Positions 26,264 through 37,395 of a stretch of 47,622 nucleotides of DNA are shown one piece after another (position 1 is the first letter of the stretch; the number at the start of each line of letters is the position of its first letter). Where the stretch lies: NCBI GenBank assembly GCA_913057515.1, contig CAJXOJ010000015.1:1-47622 (forward strand). The letters run 5' to 3'. Origin of the DNA: an uncultured Cycloclasticus sp. GTDB lineage: Bacteria > Pseudomonadota > Gammaproteobacteria > Methylococcales > Cycloclasticaceae. The notes under the pieces were generated by a model, which made no database searches, was not told the origin of the DNA, and worked only from the letters and a program-made list of their open reading frames with translations. A program made the translations under genes and the position numbers.

Positions 26264-27805
26264 ATGCAATTAAATCCATCCGAGATAAGTGATCTTATCA
26301 AGAAAAAAATCGAAAATTTCGATACAGATGTAGAAGCAAAAACAGAAGGTACCATTGTATCACTAACAGATGGCATTGCCCGTGTACATGGCCTGTCTGA
26401 TGTTATGCAAGGTGAAATGCTTGAGTTCCCAGGTGGAACATATGGCATGGCGCTTAATTTAGAAAGAGACTCTGTTGGTGTTGTTATTATGGGTGCTTAC
26501 ACACACCTCACTGAAGGTGATAGTGTTAAATGCACTGGTCGTATTTTAGAAGTACCAACCGGCGAAGCAATGCTGGGCCGTGTGGTGGATGCACTGGGTG
26601 CACCTATTGATGGCAAAGGTGCTATCGATGCAGAATCATCGTCACCAGTTGAACGGATTGCTCCAGGTGTTATCGCACGTCAATCAGTAGATGAGCCCGT
26701 GCAAACAGGATTAAAATCTATCGATGCAATGATTCCATTAGGTCGTGGCCAACGTGAATTAATTATTGGTGATAGACAAACAGGTAAAACAGCCATTGCG
26801 ATTGATGCGATTATCAATCAAAAAGACACTGGAATTAAATGTATCTATGTAGCAATTGGCCAAAAGCAATCATCGATTGCTAACGTAGTTAGAAAGCTAG
26901 AAGAGCATGGCGCAATGGATCACACAATTGTGGTGAATGCGGGCGCTGCTGATTCTCCAGCTTTACAATTTATTGCACCTTACGCTGGTTGTGCAATGGG
27001 CGAATACTTCCGAGATAAAGGTGAAGATGCGTTAATCATCTATGATGACTTAACAAAGCAAGCTTGGGCATATCGTCAAATTTCATTGTTATTACGTCGT
27101 CCTCCAGGGCGTGAAGCTTACCCAGGTGACGTTTTTTATCTTCATTCACGCCTCTTAGAGCGTGCAGCACGTATCAATGCTGATGAAGTAGAAAAATTAA
27201 CAGGCGGTAAAGTAAAGGGCAAAACGGGTTCATTAACTGCGTTACCCATTATTGAAACTCAAGCGGGTGATGTGTCTGCCTTTGTTCCAACTAACGTAAT
27301 TTCTATTACTGATGGCCAGATATTCCTTGAAACAGACTTATTTAATGCCGGTATTCGCCCAGCTGTTAATGCCGGTTTATCTGTATCTCGAGTGGGTGGT
27401 GCGGCTCAAACAAAATCAGTTAAAAAATTAGGTGGTGGTACACGTTTAGATTTAGCTCAGTATCGTGAATTAGCTGCGTTTGCACAGTTTGCATCAGATT
27501 TAGATGCAGCTACAAAAGCACAAATTGATCGTGGTATCCGTGTGACTGAATTGATGAAGCAAAATCAATATGCGCCATTAAGTGTGCCACAAATGTCTAT
27601 TTCATTATTTGCTGCTAACGAAGGCTTTATTGACGATGTTGATGTCGATAAAGTGCTTAATTTTGAAGCGGCCTTACACAGCTATATGGAAAGAGAAAAG
27701 GCAGATTTAGTTGCTGCAATTGGTGATGAAGGCAACTACAACGACGACATTATCAATGAGTTGAGATCTTCAATCGAAGACTTTAAAAAGACTCAAGCCT
27801 TTTAA
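26264..27805 (+). CDS. atpA: ATP synthase F1 subunit alpha
   Basis: 513 residues, the same as E. coli, with Walker A GDRQTGKT at 169-176 and the catalytic-interface arginine region in the [10 protein letters not shown] block. It forms the non-catalytic nucleotide sites of the F1 hexamer. Confidence 0.97.
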   Translation: MQLNPSEISDLIKKKIENFDTDVEAKTEGTIVSLTDGIARVHGLSDVMQGEMLEFPGGTYGMALNLERDSVGVVIMGAYTHLTEGDSVKCTGRILEVPTGEAMLGRVVDALGAPIDGKGAIDAESSSPVERIAPGVIARQSVDEPVQTGLKSIDAMIPLGRGQRELIIGDRQTGKTAIAIDAIINQKDTGIKCIYVAIGQKQSSIANVVRKLEEHGAMDHTIVVNAGAADSPALQFIAPYAGCAMGEYFRDKGEDALIIYDDLTKQAWAYRQISLLLRRPPGREAYPGDVFYLHSRLLERAARINADEVEKLTGGKVKGKTGSLTALPIIETQAGDVSAFVPTNVISITDGQIFLETDLFNAGIRPAVNAGLSVSRVGGAAQTKSVKKLGGGTRLDLAQYRELAAFAQFASDLDAATKAQIDRGIRVTELMKQNQYAPLSVPQMSISLFAANEGFIDDVDVDKVLNFEAALHSYMEREKADLVAAIGDEGNYNDDIINELRSSIEDFKKTQAF

Positions 27806-27817
27806 AGGGAGCTCTTT

Positions 27818-28681
27818 ATGGCCGTCGGAAAAGAAATTAAGACCAAAATTGCGAGTGTTACCAATACACAAAAAATAACGCGCGCAATGGAAATGGTCGC
27901 TGCAAGTAAGATGCGTAAAACTCAAGAGCGTGTCCTTGCAGCACGTCCTTATGCTAAAAAAATGGGGCAGGTTATTCGTCACTTAGCGCAAGCTAGGTCT
28001 GAATATAAGCACCCATATTTAGTAGAGAGGGAGTGTCAACGGGTTGGAGTTATTCTTGTCAGTAGTGACAGAGGTTTATGTGGTGGCTTAAACTCAAATT
28101 TATTCCGTAAGTTTGTTTCTCAGCTCAAACGCTGGAATGATGAAGAGACAGAAGTGGTGATGGCCTCAATTGGTTCAAAAGGCGAAAGCTTTTTAGGTCG
28201 TTTAGGAGGCAATGTACTAAGCTCTGTTACACATTTGGGTGAGACGCCGTCAGTAGAAGATATTATTGGTGTTGTTAAAACAATGCTAAATGAATATAAC
28301 GAAGGAAAGATTGATCGCTTTTATATAGCTCATAATGATTATGTAAACACGATGACTCAATCACCAGAAATAACACAGTTATTACCGGTGCATACCGAAG
28401 AGTTAGATGATCAGCTGACACATCACTGGGACTATATTTATGAGCCTGATGCAAAAGAAGTATTGGATCAATTATTGATTAGATATATTGAATCTTTAGT
28501 TTATCAAGGTGTACTAGAAAATAATGCATGTGAACAAGCTGCACGAATGGTTGCTATGAAAAGTGCATCAGATAATGCCGGTTCATTAATTGATGAGTTG
28601 CAACTTATCTATAACAAAGCAAGGCAAGCAGCTATTACACAAGAACTATCAGAAATTGTGGCAGGTGCAGCAGCAGTTTAA
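27818..28681 (+). CDS. atpG: ATP synthase F1 subunit gamma
   Basis: 287 residues, with N- and C-terminal helices of the rotor shaft ([20 protein letters not shown] at the start, AAVKSASDNA-like [15 protein letters not shown] near the end) and the [10 protein letters not shown] block. Confidence 0.96.
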   Translation: MAVGKEIKTKIASVTNTQKITRAMEMVAASKMRKTQERVLAARPYAKKMGQVIRHLAQARSEYKHPYLVERECQRVGVILVSSDRGLCGGLNSNLFRKFVSQLKRWNDEETEVVMASIGSKGESFLGRLGGNVLSSVTHLGETPSVEDIIGVVKTMLNEYNEGKIDRFYIAHNDYVNTMTQSPEITQLLPVHTEELDDQLTHHWDYIYEPDAKEVLDQLLIRYIESLVYQGVLENNACEQAARMVAMKSASDNAGSLIDELQLIYNKARQAAITQELSEIVAGAAAV

Positions 28682-28692
28682 CGTTGCAATCT

Positions 28693-28807
28693 GCGGGAAG
28701 TTAACCCTTCCGCTGGCAGCACAATTTTTATGTGTTAAATGCATAAGGTTGAATAAAACAGTAGAGAAGCATTTTGCTTCAATGAGACTTATGACCTTTG
28801 GTCATAA
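28693..28807 (+). promoter_or_regulatory. Three stem-loops in the atpG-atpD gap
   Basis: The 161-bp gap, much larger than the others in the operon, holds a bulged hairpin GCGGGAAG/CTTCCGC (28693-28713), GAAGCA-TTT-TGCTTC (28766-28780) and the 8-bp TTATGACC-TTT-GGTCATAA (28789-28807). None has a T run, so mRNA processing or stability elements are more likely than terminators. Confidence 0.5.
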
Positions 28808-28833
28808 CAAAAAATTTAAATTAAGACTATTGA

Positions 28834-30225
<1,392 letters not shown>

Positions 30226-30239
30226 TAAAAGGGTCTAAA

Positions 30240-30656
30240 ATGAGCATGACAATTCATGTAGATATTGTAAGTGCAGAAGCCTCCATTTATTCTGGTTTAG
30301 CAGAAATGGTGTTTGCACCAGGTGAACTGGGTGAGTTAGGTATTGCACCTCGACATGCACCACTAGTGACTCGTTTAAAGCCTGGTGAAGTAAGGGTGAA
30401 TACGGGTAAAGAAGAGCTAGACTTTTTCATTTCAGGCGGTATATTAGAAGTTCAGCCACATCTTGTAACGGTATTAGCAGACACAGCTATTAGAGCAGGT
30501 GACCTTGATGAAGCTAAGGCGCTGGAAGCGAAAAAACAAGCAGAAGATGCTTTAGCGGATAAGTCATCTGAAATTGATTTTGTTAAAGCACAAGCTGAAT
30601 TGGCTGAAGCAGCGGCTCAATTACAAGCCATTAGTCGTTTGAGGAAAGCACGTTGA
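30240..30656 (+). CDS. atpC: ATP synthase F1 subunit epsilon
   Basis: 138 residues, with the N-terminal beta-sandwich ([17 protein letters not shown]) and C-terminal helical hairpin that can inhibit F1. Last gene of the operon; a terminator follows. Confidence 0.96.
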   Translation: MSMTIHVDIVSAEASIYSGLAEMVFAPGELGELGIAPRHAPLVTRLKPGEVRVNTGKEELDFFISGGILEVQPHLVTVLADTAIRAGDLDEAKALEAKKQAEDALADKSSEIDFVKAQAELAEAAAQLQAISRLRKAR

Positions 30657-30718
30657 TAAAAGGCCTTGCCGCTTTATAAGCAAGTCTGACTAGGCTTAAT
30701 TTAAAGATATGTAAATTA

Positions 30719-30744
30719 AAACCCGTCATTAGGCGGGTTTTTTT
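30719..30744 (+). terminator. Rho-independent terminator of the atp operon
   Basis: AAACCCGTC and GGCGGGTTT (9 pairs, one G-U) with loop ATTA, then four further T residues. It is 35 bp before glmU. Confidence 0.88.
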
Positions 30745-30778
30745 ATACCTGTTAAACTAACCACAAAAAATATTAAGT

Positions 30779-32137
30779 ATGAATATAAAAACAGTTATTC
30801 TCGCGGCGGGAAAGGGTACGCGGATGGTGTCTGAAAAAGCCAAGGTGCTCCATAAAATTGCAGGCAAACCGATGCTTCAAAGAGTTATTGAATCAGCCGA
30901 AGCTCTTAATAGCAAGGTACTTGTTGTTTATGGACATGATGGTGAGCAGGTGAAGCAATCTCATTCCATGTTTAATATTTCTTGGGTTGAGCAAACAGAG
31001 CAATTAGGCACAGGGCATGCTGTTAAGCAAGTGTCACCTTTTATAGAAGATGATGATATTGCGTTAATTCTATATGGTGATGTACCGTTGATTAAAACGG
31101 ATACCCTTAAAAAGATGGTTGATAGTGTAAGTGATCAATCGATGTCATTACTAACGGTACAACTGGGAAATCCAACTGGGTACGGCCGAATTGTCAGGGC
31201 TAATAATAAAGTTACCAAAATAGTTGAACAAAAAGATGCGTCTGAGGCTGAGTTATTGATTGATGAGGTGAATACAGGCATTATGGCGGTAAAGGGTGTT
31301 CGGCTAACTCAATGGTTAGATCGCCTCGGCAACAAAAATGCACAAGGTGAATATTATTTAACTGATATCATCGAAATGGCTGTGAATGAAGGTGTGCTGA
31401 TTGAGACGATTCAACCCGATAATGAATATGAAGTGCAAGGTGTTAACTCTAAAGTTCAGTTGAATGAGTTAGAAAGAGAATACCAACGGCTTAAAGCTCT
31501 GCAGTTAATGAGCTTAGGGGTAACGTTAGCCGACAAAGCAAGAATAGATATTCGAGGTGACATCACTTTAACAGGAAGTGATGTTTATATTGATGTTAAT
31601 AACGTGTTTGAGGGCAATGTTAGCTTAGGAAAGAATGTACATATTGGGCCAAACTGTGTCATACAAAATGCAGTAATTTCTGATGATGTCGTCATTAAGG
31701 CAAATTCTGTTTTAGAAAATTGTAGCGTTGGGAAAAATTCAATCATTGGTCCGTTTGCACGGTTACGCCCTGGGACTGAATTAGCGAACGATGTACGTAT
31801 TGGTAATTTTGTTGAAATTAAAAAAACCGTCGTTGGCGAAGGCTCAAAGGTTAATCACTTAAGCTATATAGGTGATGCTGTGATTGGCACAGGTGTTAAT
31901 ATTGGTGCAGGGACGATCACTTGTAATTATGATGGTGTTAATAAACATAAAACTGAAATTAACGATGGAGCTTTTATAGGCTCTGGAACACAGCTAGTCG
32001 CCCCCATTACAGTTGGTGCAGAAGCGACTTTAGGTGCAGGCACAACGCTTTCTAAAGACGCTCCTAGTGATGCGCTAACGGTGACAAGAGCAAAACAAAT
32101 AACATTAAAGGGCTGGGTAAAACCGGTTAAGACGTAA
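30779..32137 (+). CDS. glmU: Bifunctional UDP-GlcNAc pyrophosphorylase / GlcN-1-P acetyltransferase GlmU
   Basis: 452 residues: N-terminal uridyltransferase with LAAGKGTRM near residue 8 and the GTGHAV loop, and a C-terminal left-handed beta-helix acetyltransferase with FVEIKK, NHLSYIGDA and GAGTITCNYDG. It makes UDP-GlcNAc for the cell wall and lipid A. No strong ribosome site is seen. glmS follows after 10 bp. Confidence 0.96.
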   Translation: MNIKTVILAAGKGTRMVSEKAKVLHKIAGKPMLQRVIESAEALNSKVLVVYGHDGEQVKQSHSMFNISWVEQTEQLGTGHAVKQVSPFIEDDDIALILYGDVPLIKTDTLKKMVDSVSDQSMSLLTVQLGNPTGYGRIVRANNKVTKIVEQKDASEAELLIDEVNTGIMAVKGVRLTQWLDRLGNKNAQGEYYLTDIIEMAVNEGVLIETIQPDNEYEVQGVNSKVQLNELEREYQRLKALQLMSLGVTLADKARIDIRGDITLTGSDVYIDVNNVFEGNVSLGKNVHIGPNCVIQNAVISDDVVIKANSVLENCSVGKNSIIGPFARLRPGTELANDVRIGNFVEIKKTVVGEGSKVNHLSYIGDAVIGTGVNIGAGTITCNYDGVNKHKTEINDGAFIGSGTQLVAPITVGAEATLGAGTTLSKDAPSDALTVTRAKQITLKGWVKPVKT

Positions 32138-32147
32138 AAGGATTTAT

Positions 32148-33977
32148 ATGTGTGGAATAGTTGGTGCGGTAGCACAAAGAGATATAACTGGTGTACTGGT
32201 ACAAGGCCTGCAAAGGCTTGAATACAGAGGTTATGACTCATCTGGCGTAGCTGTTATTAGCGGCAGTGGTGAAATAGAGAGGCGGCGTGTAGAAGGTAAG
32301 GTTAAAAACCTTCACGAACTTATTGAAAGAGAGCCCTTATCAGGGTTCTGTGGCATAGCTCATACCCGTTGGGCCACTCATGGTGTGCCATCAGAAGCGA
32401 ATGCACACCCGCATATCTGCGGTGATATTGCACTGGTTCATAACGGTATTATTGAAAACTATGAACTACTCCGTAAACAGCAGTTAGAAAATGGTCATGA
32501 GTTTGACTCTGAAACTGATACAGAGGTAATTGTCCATGCGATTTCAGATGCCTATAAAAAAACTAAAAACTTAGTGATGGCTGTTCAAGATACAGTTGCA
32601 TCATTAAGTGGTGCGTATGCATTGGGTGTTGTAGAAAAAGGGAATAACGAGCACTTAGTGGCTGTGCGTAAAGGTAGTCCTTTAGTCATTGGTGTTGGGG
32701 AGAATGAGCATTTTATTGCGTCTGATGTTTTTGCATTGCTGGGTGAGGCAGAACACTTCATCTATTTAGAAGAAGGAGATGTGGCTGACATTAGTTGTTC
32801 AGGTGTGACTATATATAATGAACAAGGTGAGCAAGTTAAGCGGAAACTTAACAAAACAAAACTACAAGCAGGTGAAACAGGCCTTGGTGATTATGATCAC
32901 TACATGCAAAAAGAAATTTTCGAGCAAGCAGCCGTGCTCAAGCAGACACTGGAGGGTCGAATTGTCAATGGCCGTTTAGCTGCTAGTTGCTTCGGTACTG
33001 ATGCAGAAGAAGCATTCAAAAGTATAGAAGAAGTTCAAATTGTTGCCTGTGGAACCAGCTTCCATGCAGGCTTAGTAGCTAAATACTGGTTCGAATCTAT
33101 CGCGGGGCTACCGTGCCATATTGAGGTGGCAAGTGAGTTTAGGTATAGGCCGCATATTGTTAAAAATAAAACACTGTTTGTGACGATTTCGCAGTCTGGG
33201 GAAACGGCAGATACCTTGGCAGCTCTGCAAGCATCGGCTGATATCGGCTATGCCCATACTTTAACGATTTGTAATGTACCGGAAAGTTCATTAGTACGAG
33301 AATCTGAATGGGCTTTAATGACCAAAGCGGGGCCAGAAATAGGGGTTGCTTCAACTAAAGCGTTTACCACACAATTAACCGCACTTTTGCTACTGGTTAT
33401 AGCGTTGGGCAAGCACCATAAAATTGATGATAAAAAACATATAGAAATTGTTAAACAACTGGAAATTTTGCCAGAGCAAGTGGCTGAAGTACTTCGACTA
33501 GAACCCGAGATTATCGAATTTGCTAATCAATTTAGTGATAAACATAATGCATTATTTTTAGGTCGAGGCGAGCAATACCCTGTTGCAATGGAGGGGGCTT
33601 TAAAACTTAAAGAAATTTCCTATATTCATGCAGAGGCATACCCAGCTGGAGAGCTAAAACATGGCCCGCTAGCATTGGTGGATGATCAAATGCCAGTCGT
33701 AGCGGTTGCACCGAATAATGACTTGCTAGAGAAGCTCAAATCTAATTTGCAAGAAGTGCATGCACGTGGTGGAGAGTTGCTTGTATTTGCCGACGTGCAT
33801 GCAGCGTTTGAAGAAGTCGAAGGGCTAAAAATTATTCGAGTATCTGAGATCGATGAGGTTGTGGCGCCCATTATATATACAGTGCCGCTGCAATTATTGG
33901 CCTACCACGTAGCCGTTATTAAAGGCACTGATGTCGATCAGCCGCGTAACCTTGCTAAATCAGTGACAGTAGAATAA
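32148..33977 (+). CDS. glmS: Glutamine-fructose-6-phosphate aminotransferase GlmS
   Basis: 609 residues, as in E. coli: N-terminal nucleophile Cys (MCGIVGAV), HTRWATHG, two SIS sugar-isomerase domains (TISQSGETADT), and the C-terminal DVDQPRNLAKSVTVE. It makes glucosamine-6-phosphate, the first step toward UDP-GlcNAc. No glmS ribozyme is seen or expected in this group. Confidence 0.96.
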   Translation: MCGIVGAVAQRDITGVLVQGLQRLEYRGYDSSGVAVISGSGEIERRRVEGKVKNLHELIEREPLSGFCGIAHTRWATHGVPSEANAHPHICGDIALVHNGIIENYELLRKQQLENGHEFDSETDTEVIVHAISDAYKKTKNLVMAVQDTVASLSGAYALGVVEKGNNEHLVAVRKGSPLVIGVGENEHFIASDVFALLGEAEHFIYLEEGDVADISCSGVTIYNEQGEQVKRKLNKTKLQAGETGLGDYDHYMQKEIFEQAAVLKQTLEGRIVNGRLAASCFGTDAEEAFKSIEEVQIVACGTSFHAGLVAKYWFESIAGLPCHIEVASEFRYRPHIVKNKTLFVTISQSGETADTLAALQASADIGYAHTLTICNVPESSLVRESEWALMTKAGPEIGVASTKAFTTQLTALLLLVIALGKHHKIDDKKHIEIVKQLEILPEQVAEVLRLEPEIIEFANQFSDKHNALFLGRGEQYPVAMEGALKLKEISYIHAEAYPAGELKHGPLALVDDQMPVVAVAPNNDLLEKLKSNLQEVHARGGELLVFADVHAAFEEVEGLKIIRVSEIDEVVAPIIYTVPLQLLAYHVAVIKGTDVDQPRNLAKSVTVE

Positions 33978-34003
33978 GGCATAACGAAATGTATTTTTGT
34001 TAT

Positions 34004-34035
34004 ATTTAAAAAATGACTTAAATCATTTTTTAAAT
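34004..34035. promoter_or_regulatory. 32-bp perfect palindrome with FNR/CRP-like core upstream of the envelope cassette
   Basis: Arms ATTTAAAAAATGA and TCATTTTTTAAAT are perfect over 13 bp around CTTAAA. The centre ATGAC-TTAA-ATCAT has the TGA-N6-TCA core. It lies just upstream of a likely promoter. It could alternatively be a weak AT-rich terminator for glmS, but the stem has one G-C pair per arm. Confidence 0.5.
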
Positions 34036-34065
34036 TGAAATTCCTAACAAGCGCTAGTTTATAAG
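34035..34065 (+). promoter_or_regulatory. Candidate promoter of the DUF1302 cassette
   Basis: TTGAAA at 34035-34040 and TTATAA/TATAAG at 34059-34065 (18-19 bp spacing) give a start near 34071, 54 bp before the gene. Confidence 0.5.
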
Positions 34066-34124
34066 CGTATGTTTTACGCAACACTTAAATTAAAGTGTAG
34101 TAAAAATAAAACAGGGGGAGTTTC

Positions 34125-35810
34125 ATGAAGAAATCGATTATAAAATCGAGCGCGGGTATTGCACTCGGCTCGGCACTACTATTGTCCCAAATTGGGACAG
34201 CACAAGCGTTTAGCTTCCATAAAGGAGAGCTAAAGGGATCTTTAGATACTGACATCACCTATGGTATCGCCATGCGTACTGAAGATATGGATAGCAATAA
34301 CTCTGGTGCATATGGTAATAGGATCTTTAAAGATGCAGGGGATGTGTTCAGTAACGCTATCCGTGGCTCAAGTACTTTTGCACTGGATTATAAAAATGTA
34401 GGCATGCTGGCACGTGGTAACTATTTTTATGATAATGCTTATGATCAAGAAAATTTGGCGGATGAAGCACATGATAAGTTAGTTAGAGATCTCACTTTGA
34501 CTGATTTAATGGTATACGGCTATTTTGGCGATAATGATCAAGTTAATATCCGAATAGGTAAGCAGGTGATCAGTTGGGGTGAAAACACATTTATTCAGGG
34601 TTCCCTTAATGATATTAATACGGTTGATTTAAATAAGCTTCGTCAGCCTGGTAAGGCACTAAAAGATGCCTTTATTGGAACAAACTCTGCGTACATCACT
34701 TGGAATATTGATGACGAATGGACGATTGAGACTTTTTACCTATTTGAGTTTGACCAAATTCAATTGGACCCTGCTGGCTCATTCTTTACAACACTGGATG
34801 CCGTAGGTGCAGGTGGTGGTTATGACGATGCTGGCGATGGAGTTATTGGAGGAGTTCCAGCAGGTAAAGGTACTTTGCCCTTTGGAGCGCCATCGGGTGC
34901 TTGTATTTCCATTGATCAATTAGACGATTGTGGTCTAGTAGCTGGTTCTTTGGTAAGGGTGGCGGATAATGCCCCCGATGGCGGTCAATATGGTCTGGCA
35001 CTTCGCAAGTTTTTTCCAAATTTGTTTGGTGGATCAGAAATAGCGCTGTATTACCAAAATTTACATGACCACACACCGATGCTTTCTACATACTACCAAA
35101 CCGGAGAGTTCTTTTTTGACTATGTAGAGAATATCGAGCGTATTGGTATGTCCTTTAACACCAATATTTCTGGTTGGGCCATAGGTGGTGAATATCACGT
35201 CCGAAAAGATGCGCCTATACAAATGACAGGGCCTGTATTTGCAGGGTTAGCACCAGGTTTTGGGCTTTGTGCAGGCTGTGCGCCAGGTGATGAAGTAAAA
35301 GGCTATGAGTTGGTTGATCGCCACCAAATGCAAATGACATTTCAGCGTATCTGGGGCGTTAATGACTGGTTAGGTGCGGATGCGAATAGCACCTTACTCG
35401 AGGTTGCTTATGGATGGGTTGATGATTTGCCAGAGAAAAATGAAGCACTGGGTGTACTAGGAGGTAGAACGGTGTTTACACCTCAAGTAACAGATCATTT
35501 CTGGGGCTTCCAAATCAAGCAAAGCATTACGTATGAAGCGGCTTTGTTTAATGTTGCTTCTGTTTCACCTTTTATCGCGTTTAAATACGATGTTGAAGGG
35601 GTATCTAACGAAATTGTTCCATTATTTGTTGATGATCGCAAAGCACTAACCATTGGTGCAAACTTTGGCTATGGCGGTGGTACATGGGCAGGTGGTGTTA
35701 GCTGGACAATGTTTGATGGGGCTAATGCAATGCTTAACCAAGCTGGCAGCCGTTTAAATGGCCGCACAGATCGCGACTTTATACAAGCAAATATTAGCTA
35801 CTCATTCTAA
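34125..35810 (+). CDS. DUF1302 family outer-membrane protein
   Basis: 561 residues with a signal peptide ending at AQA (residues 1-28). The mature part is rich in alternating strands, has RIGKQVISWGENTFIQGSLN typical of the family, and ends in phenylalanine (ISYSF), as outer-membrane beta-barrels do. The family is found next to DUF1329 and MMPL transporters in hydrocarbon- and steroid-using proteobacteria, but its role is not established. A strong ribosome site (AGGGGGAG) precedes the start. First gene of the four-gene cassette. Confidence 0.88.
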   Translation: MKKSIIKSSAGIALGSALLLSQIGTAQAFSFHKGELKGSLDTDITYGIAMRTEDMDSNNSGAYGNRIFKDAGDVFSNAIRGSSTFALDYKNVGMLARGNYFYDNAYDQENLADEAHDKLVRDLTLTDLMVYGYFGDNDQVNIRIGKQVISWGENTFIQGSLNDINTVDLNKLRQPGKALKDAFIGTNSAYITWNIDDEWTIETFYLFEFDQIQLDPAGSFFTTLDAVGAGGGYDDAGDGVIGGVPAGKGTLPFGAPSGACISIDQLDDCGLVAGSLVRVADNAPDGGQYGLALRKFFPNLFGGSEIALYYQNLHDHTPMLSTYYQTGEFFFDYVENIERIGMSFNTNISGWAIGGEYHVRKDAPIQMTGPVFAGLAPGFGLCAGCAPGDEVKGYELVDRHQMQMTFQRIWGVNDWLGADANSTLLEVAYGWVDDLPEKNEALGVLGGRTVFTPQVTDHFWGFQIKQSITYEAALFNVASVSPFIAFKYDVEGVSNEIVPLFVDDRKALTIGANFGYGGGTWAGGVSWTMFDGANAMLNQAGSRLNGRTDRDFIQANISYSF

Positions 35811-35854
35811 ATATTAATTATTAGAATAATTTAAGAGAGTTTTAAGGAGAAAAG

Positions 35855-37315
35855 ATGAAATTTTTAACATCAAAAATGAAAAAAACAATAGGTGTTGCGC
35901 TATCAGCGGCACTATTGCCAGGCTTGGCGATGGCAAAATTAAGTGATGAAGATGCAGCAAGACTGGGCATCAATGATACAGAGCTAACCCCAATGGGGGC
36001 TGTACGAGCCGGTAATGCTGAAGGGACAATACCAGCATGGAATAGTGAGCCGATGGCGATACCTACTGGGGGAACCGTTGATAGCTTGGCTGACCCATTT
36101 GCGGATGAAAAGCCGTTGTTTACCATTACCGCTCAAAATTACACAGAGCATATGGATAAATTAACCGCTGGTCAGATTGGTTTATTTAAGCAATACCCGG
36201 AAAGCTATAAAATGCATGTATACCCTACCCATCGTACCGGTGCGTACGATAAATGGGTCTATGATGCGACCATGGCACAAGCTAAAAACGTCGAGATGTG
36301 TGACGAATATGCAACGGAATCTAAAGTTTGCTTAAAGAATAATATTGCCGGTGGCGGAATTCCTTTCCCCGTGCCTCAAACAGGCGCAGAAGTAGCATAT
36401 AACCACTTTTTTGCTTTTAAAGGGCTTGCTAATGATCGAATGATTAATGGTGCCTTAACCGATTCAAACGGAAACCGTACTGACGTTATTATTAGGCAGC
36501 GTACGATTTCTCCTTATTGGTTTCCAGCAGATTCAGAAATCAGAAGTGTTAAATGGTATAACCGTGATGGGGTAGCCATGCTGTGTGACTCTTGGCAGGT
36601 TGAAAAACCACCTCGTTCATCAGGATTGGTATTTGGTGGCTGTAACTATGTTAATGATTTTGATTTTCAAACCTACTTATATGTACCAGGGCAACGCCGC
36701 GTTCGTAAAGCACCTGAAATTGGCTTTCACGACAGTCCATCTTTTGCTTCAGATGGTCAGCGTACGGTAGCGAGCCGTTGGATGCATTACTTTGGTGGTA
36801 AGCATACTCGTTTTGATTATGCGAAACCTGTTAAAAAAGAGATTTATGTTGCATACAATAATTACAAGCTAGGTAATCAAGACCTTCCTTTTGATGAAAT
36901 TTTTGGGCAAGAGCACATCAATCCAGAGGTTATTCGCTATGAATTGCACCGTGTATGGGTTATTGACACAACGCTAAAAGAAGGTCAGCGTCATCTTTAC
37001 AAACGTCATACAGCCTACTTTGATGAAGATACTTGGTTAGGCGTAGCGTTTGAAGCATATGATGCTAAAGACCGCTTATGGCGTGTTGGTGAGCAATACA
37101 ATGCCTTTATTCCTGGGCCAAATGTTGCTGGTCCATTAGGGGATATGCAAGTGGATTTGATTAATGGCCGATATACAACCTTCCCTTACTGGCAGTATCA
37201 AGCGGGTAAAGAGATGGGTTTTGGTGGTCAGAAAGTGGTATCAAAAGAAGCGGATATTGGCTTTAACATCGATATTTTCACACCACAAGGCTTAAGAAGA
37301 TTTGGGCGTAGATAA
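35855..37315 (+). CDS. DUF1329 family periplasmic/outer-membrane-associated protein
   Basis: 486 residues with a signal peptide ending near LAMA, then a conserved start DAARLGINDTELTPMGAVRA, and RVWVIDTTLKEGQRHLYKRH with FDEDTW in the C-terminal half, all typical of the family. Its C-terminal part resembles outer-membrane lipoprotein-sorting (LolA/LolB-like) folds, suggesting handling of lipids or hydrophobic molecules. It starts 44 bp after the DUF1302 gene with AAGGAGAA upstream and is followed by a strong terminator. Confidence 0.88.
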   Translation: MKFLTSKMKKTIGVALSAALLPGLAMAKLSDEDAARLGINDTELTPMGAVRAGNAEGTIPAWNSEPMAIPTGGTVDSLADPFADEKPLFTITAQNYTEHMDKLTAGQIGLFKQYPESYKMHVYPTHRTGAYDKWVYDATMAQAKNVEMCDEYATESKVCLKNNIAGGGIPFPVPQTGAEVAYNHFFAFKGLANDRMINGALTDSNGNRTDVIIRQRTISPYWFPADSEIRSVKWYNRDGVAMLCDSWQVEKPPRSSGLVFGGCNYVNDFDFQTYLYVPGQRRVRKAPEIGFHDSPSFASDGQRTVASRWMHYFGGKHTRFDYAKPVKKEIYVAYNNYKLGNQDLPFDEIFGQEHINPEVIRYELHRVWVIDTTLKEGQRHLYKRHTAYFDEDTWLGVAFEAYDAKDRLWRVGEQYNAFIPGPNVAGPLGDMQVDLINGRYTTFPYWQYQAGKEMGFGGQKVVSKEADIGFNIDIFTPQGLRRFGRR

Positions 37316-37338
37316 ATTGATAGAAAAGAAATAAATTT

Positions 37339-37376
37339 AAACCGAGACTAGAGATTTCTAGTCTCGGTTTTTTTTT
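37339..37376 (+). terminator. Rho-independent terminator after DUF1329
   Basis: 14-bp perfect arms AAACCGAGACTAGA and complement, a 4-nt loop, and nine T residues. It lies inside the four-gene cassette and probably lowers expression of the two distal genes. Confidence 0.9.
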
Positions 37377-37395
37377 AAAATGAGTGAGATTAGAG

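Noticed and set aside
37339-37376. The inverted repeat after DUF1329 as a regulator-binding site
   Set aside because: A 14-bp stem with a 4-nt loop and T9 is a standard terminator.
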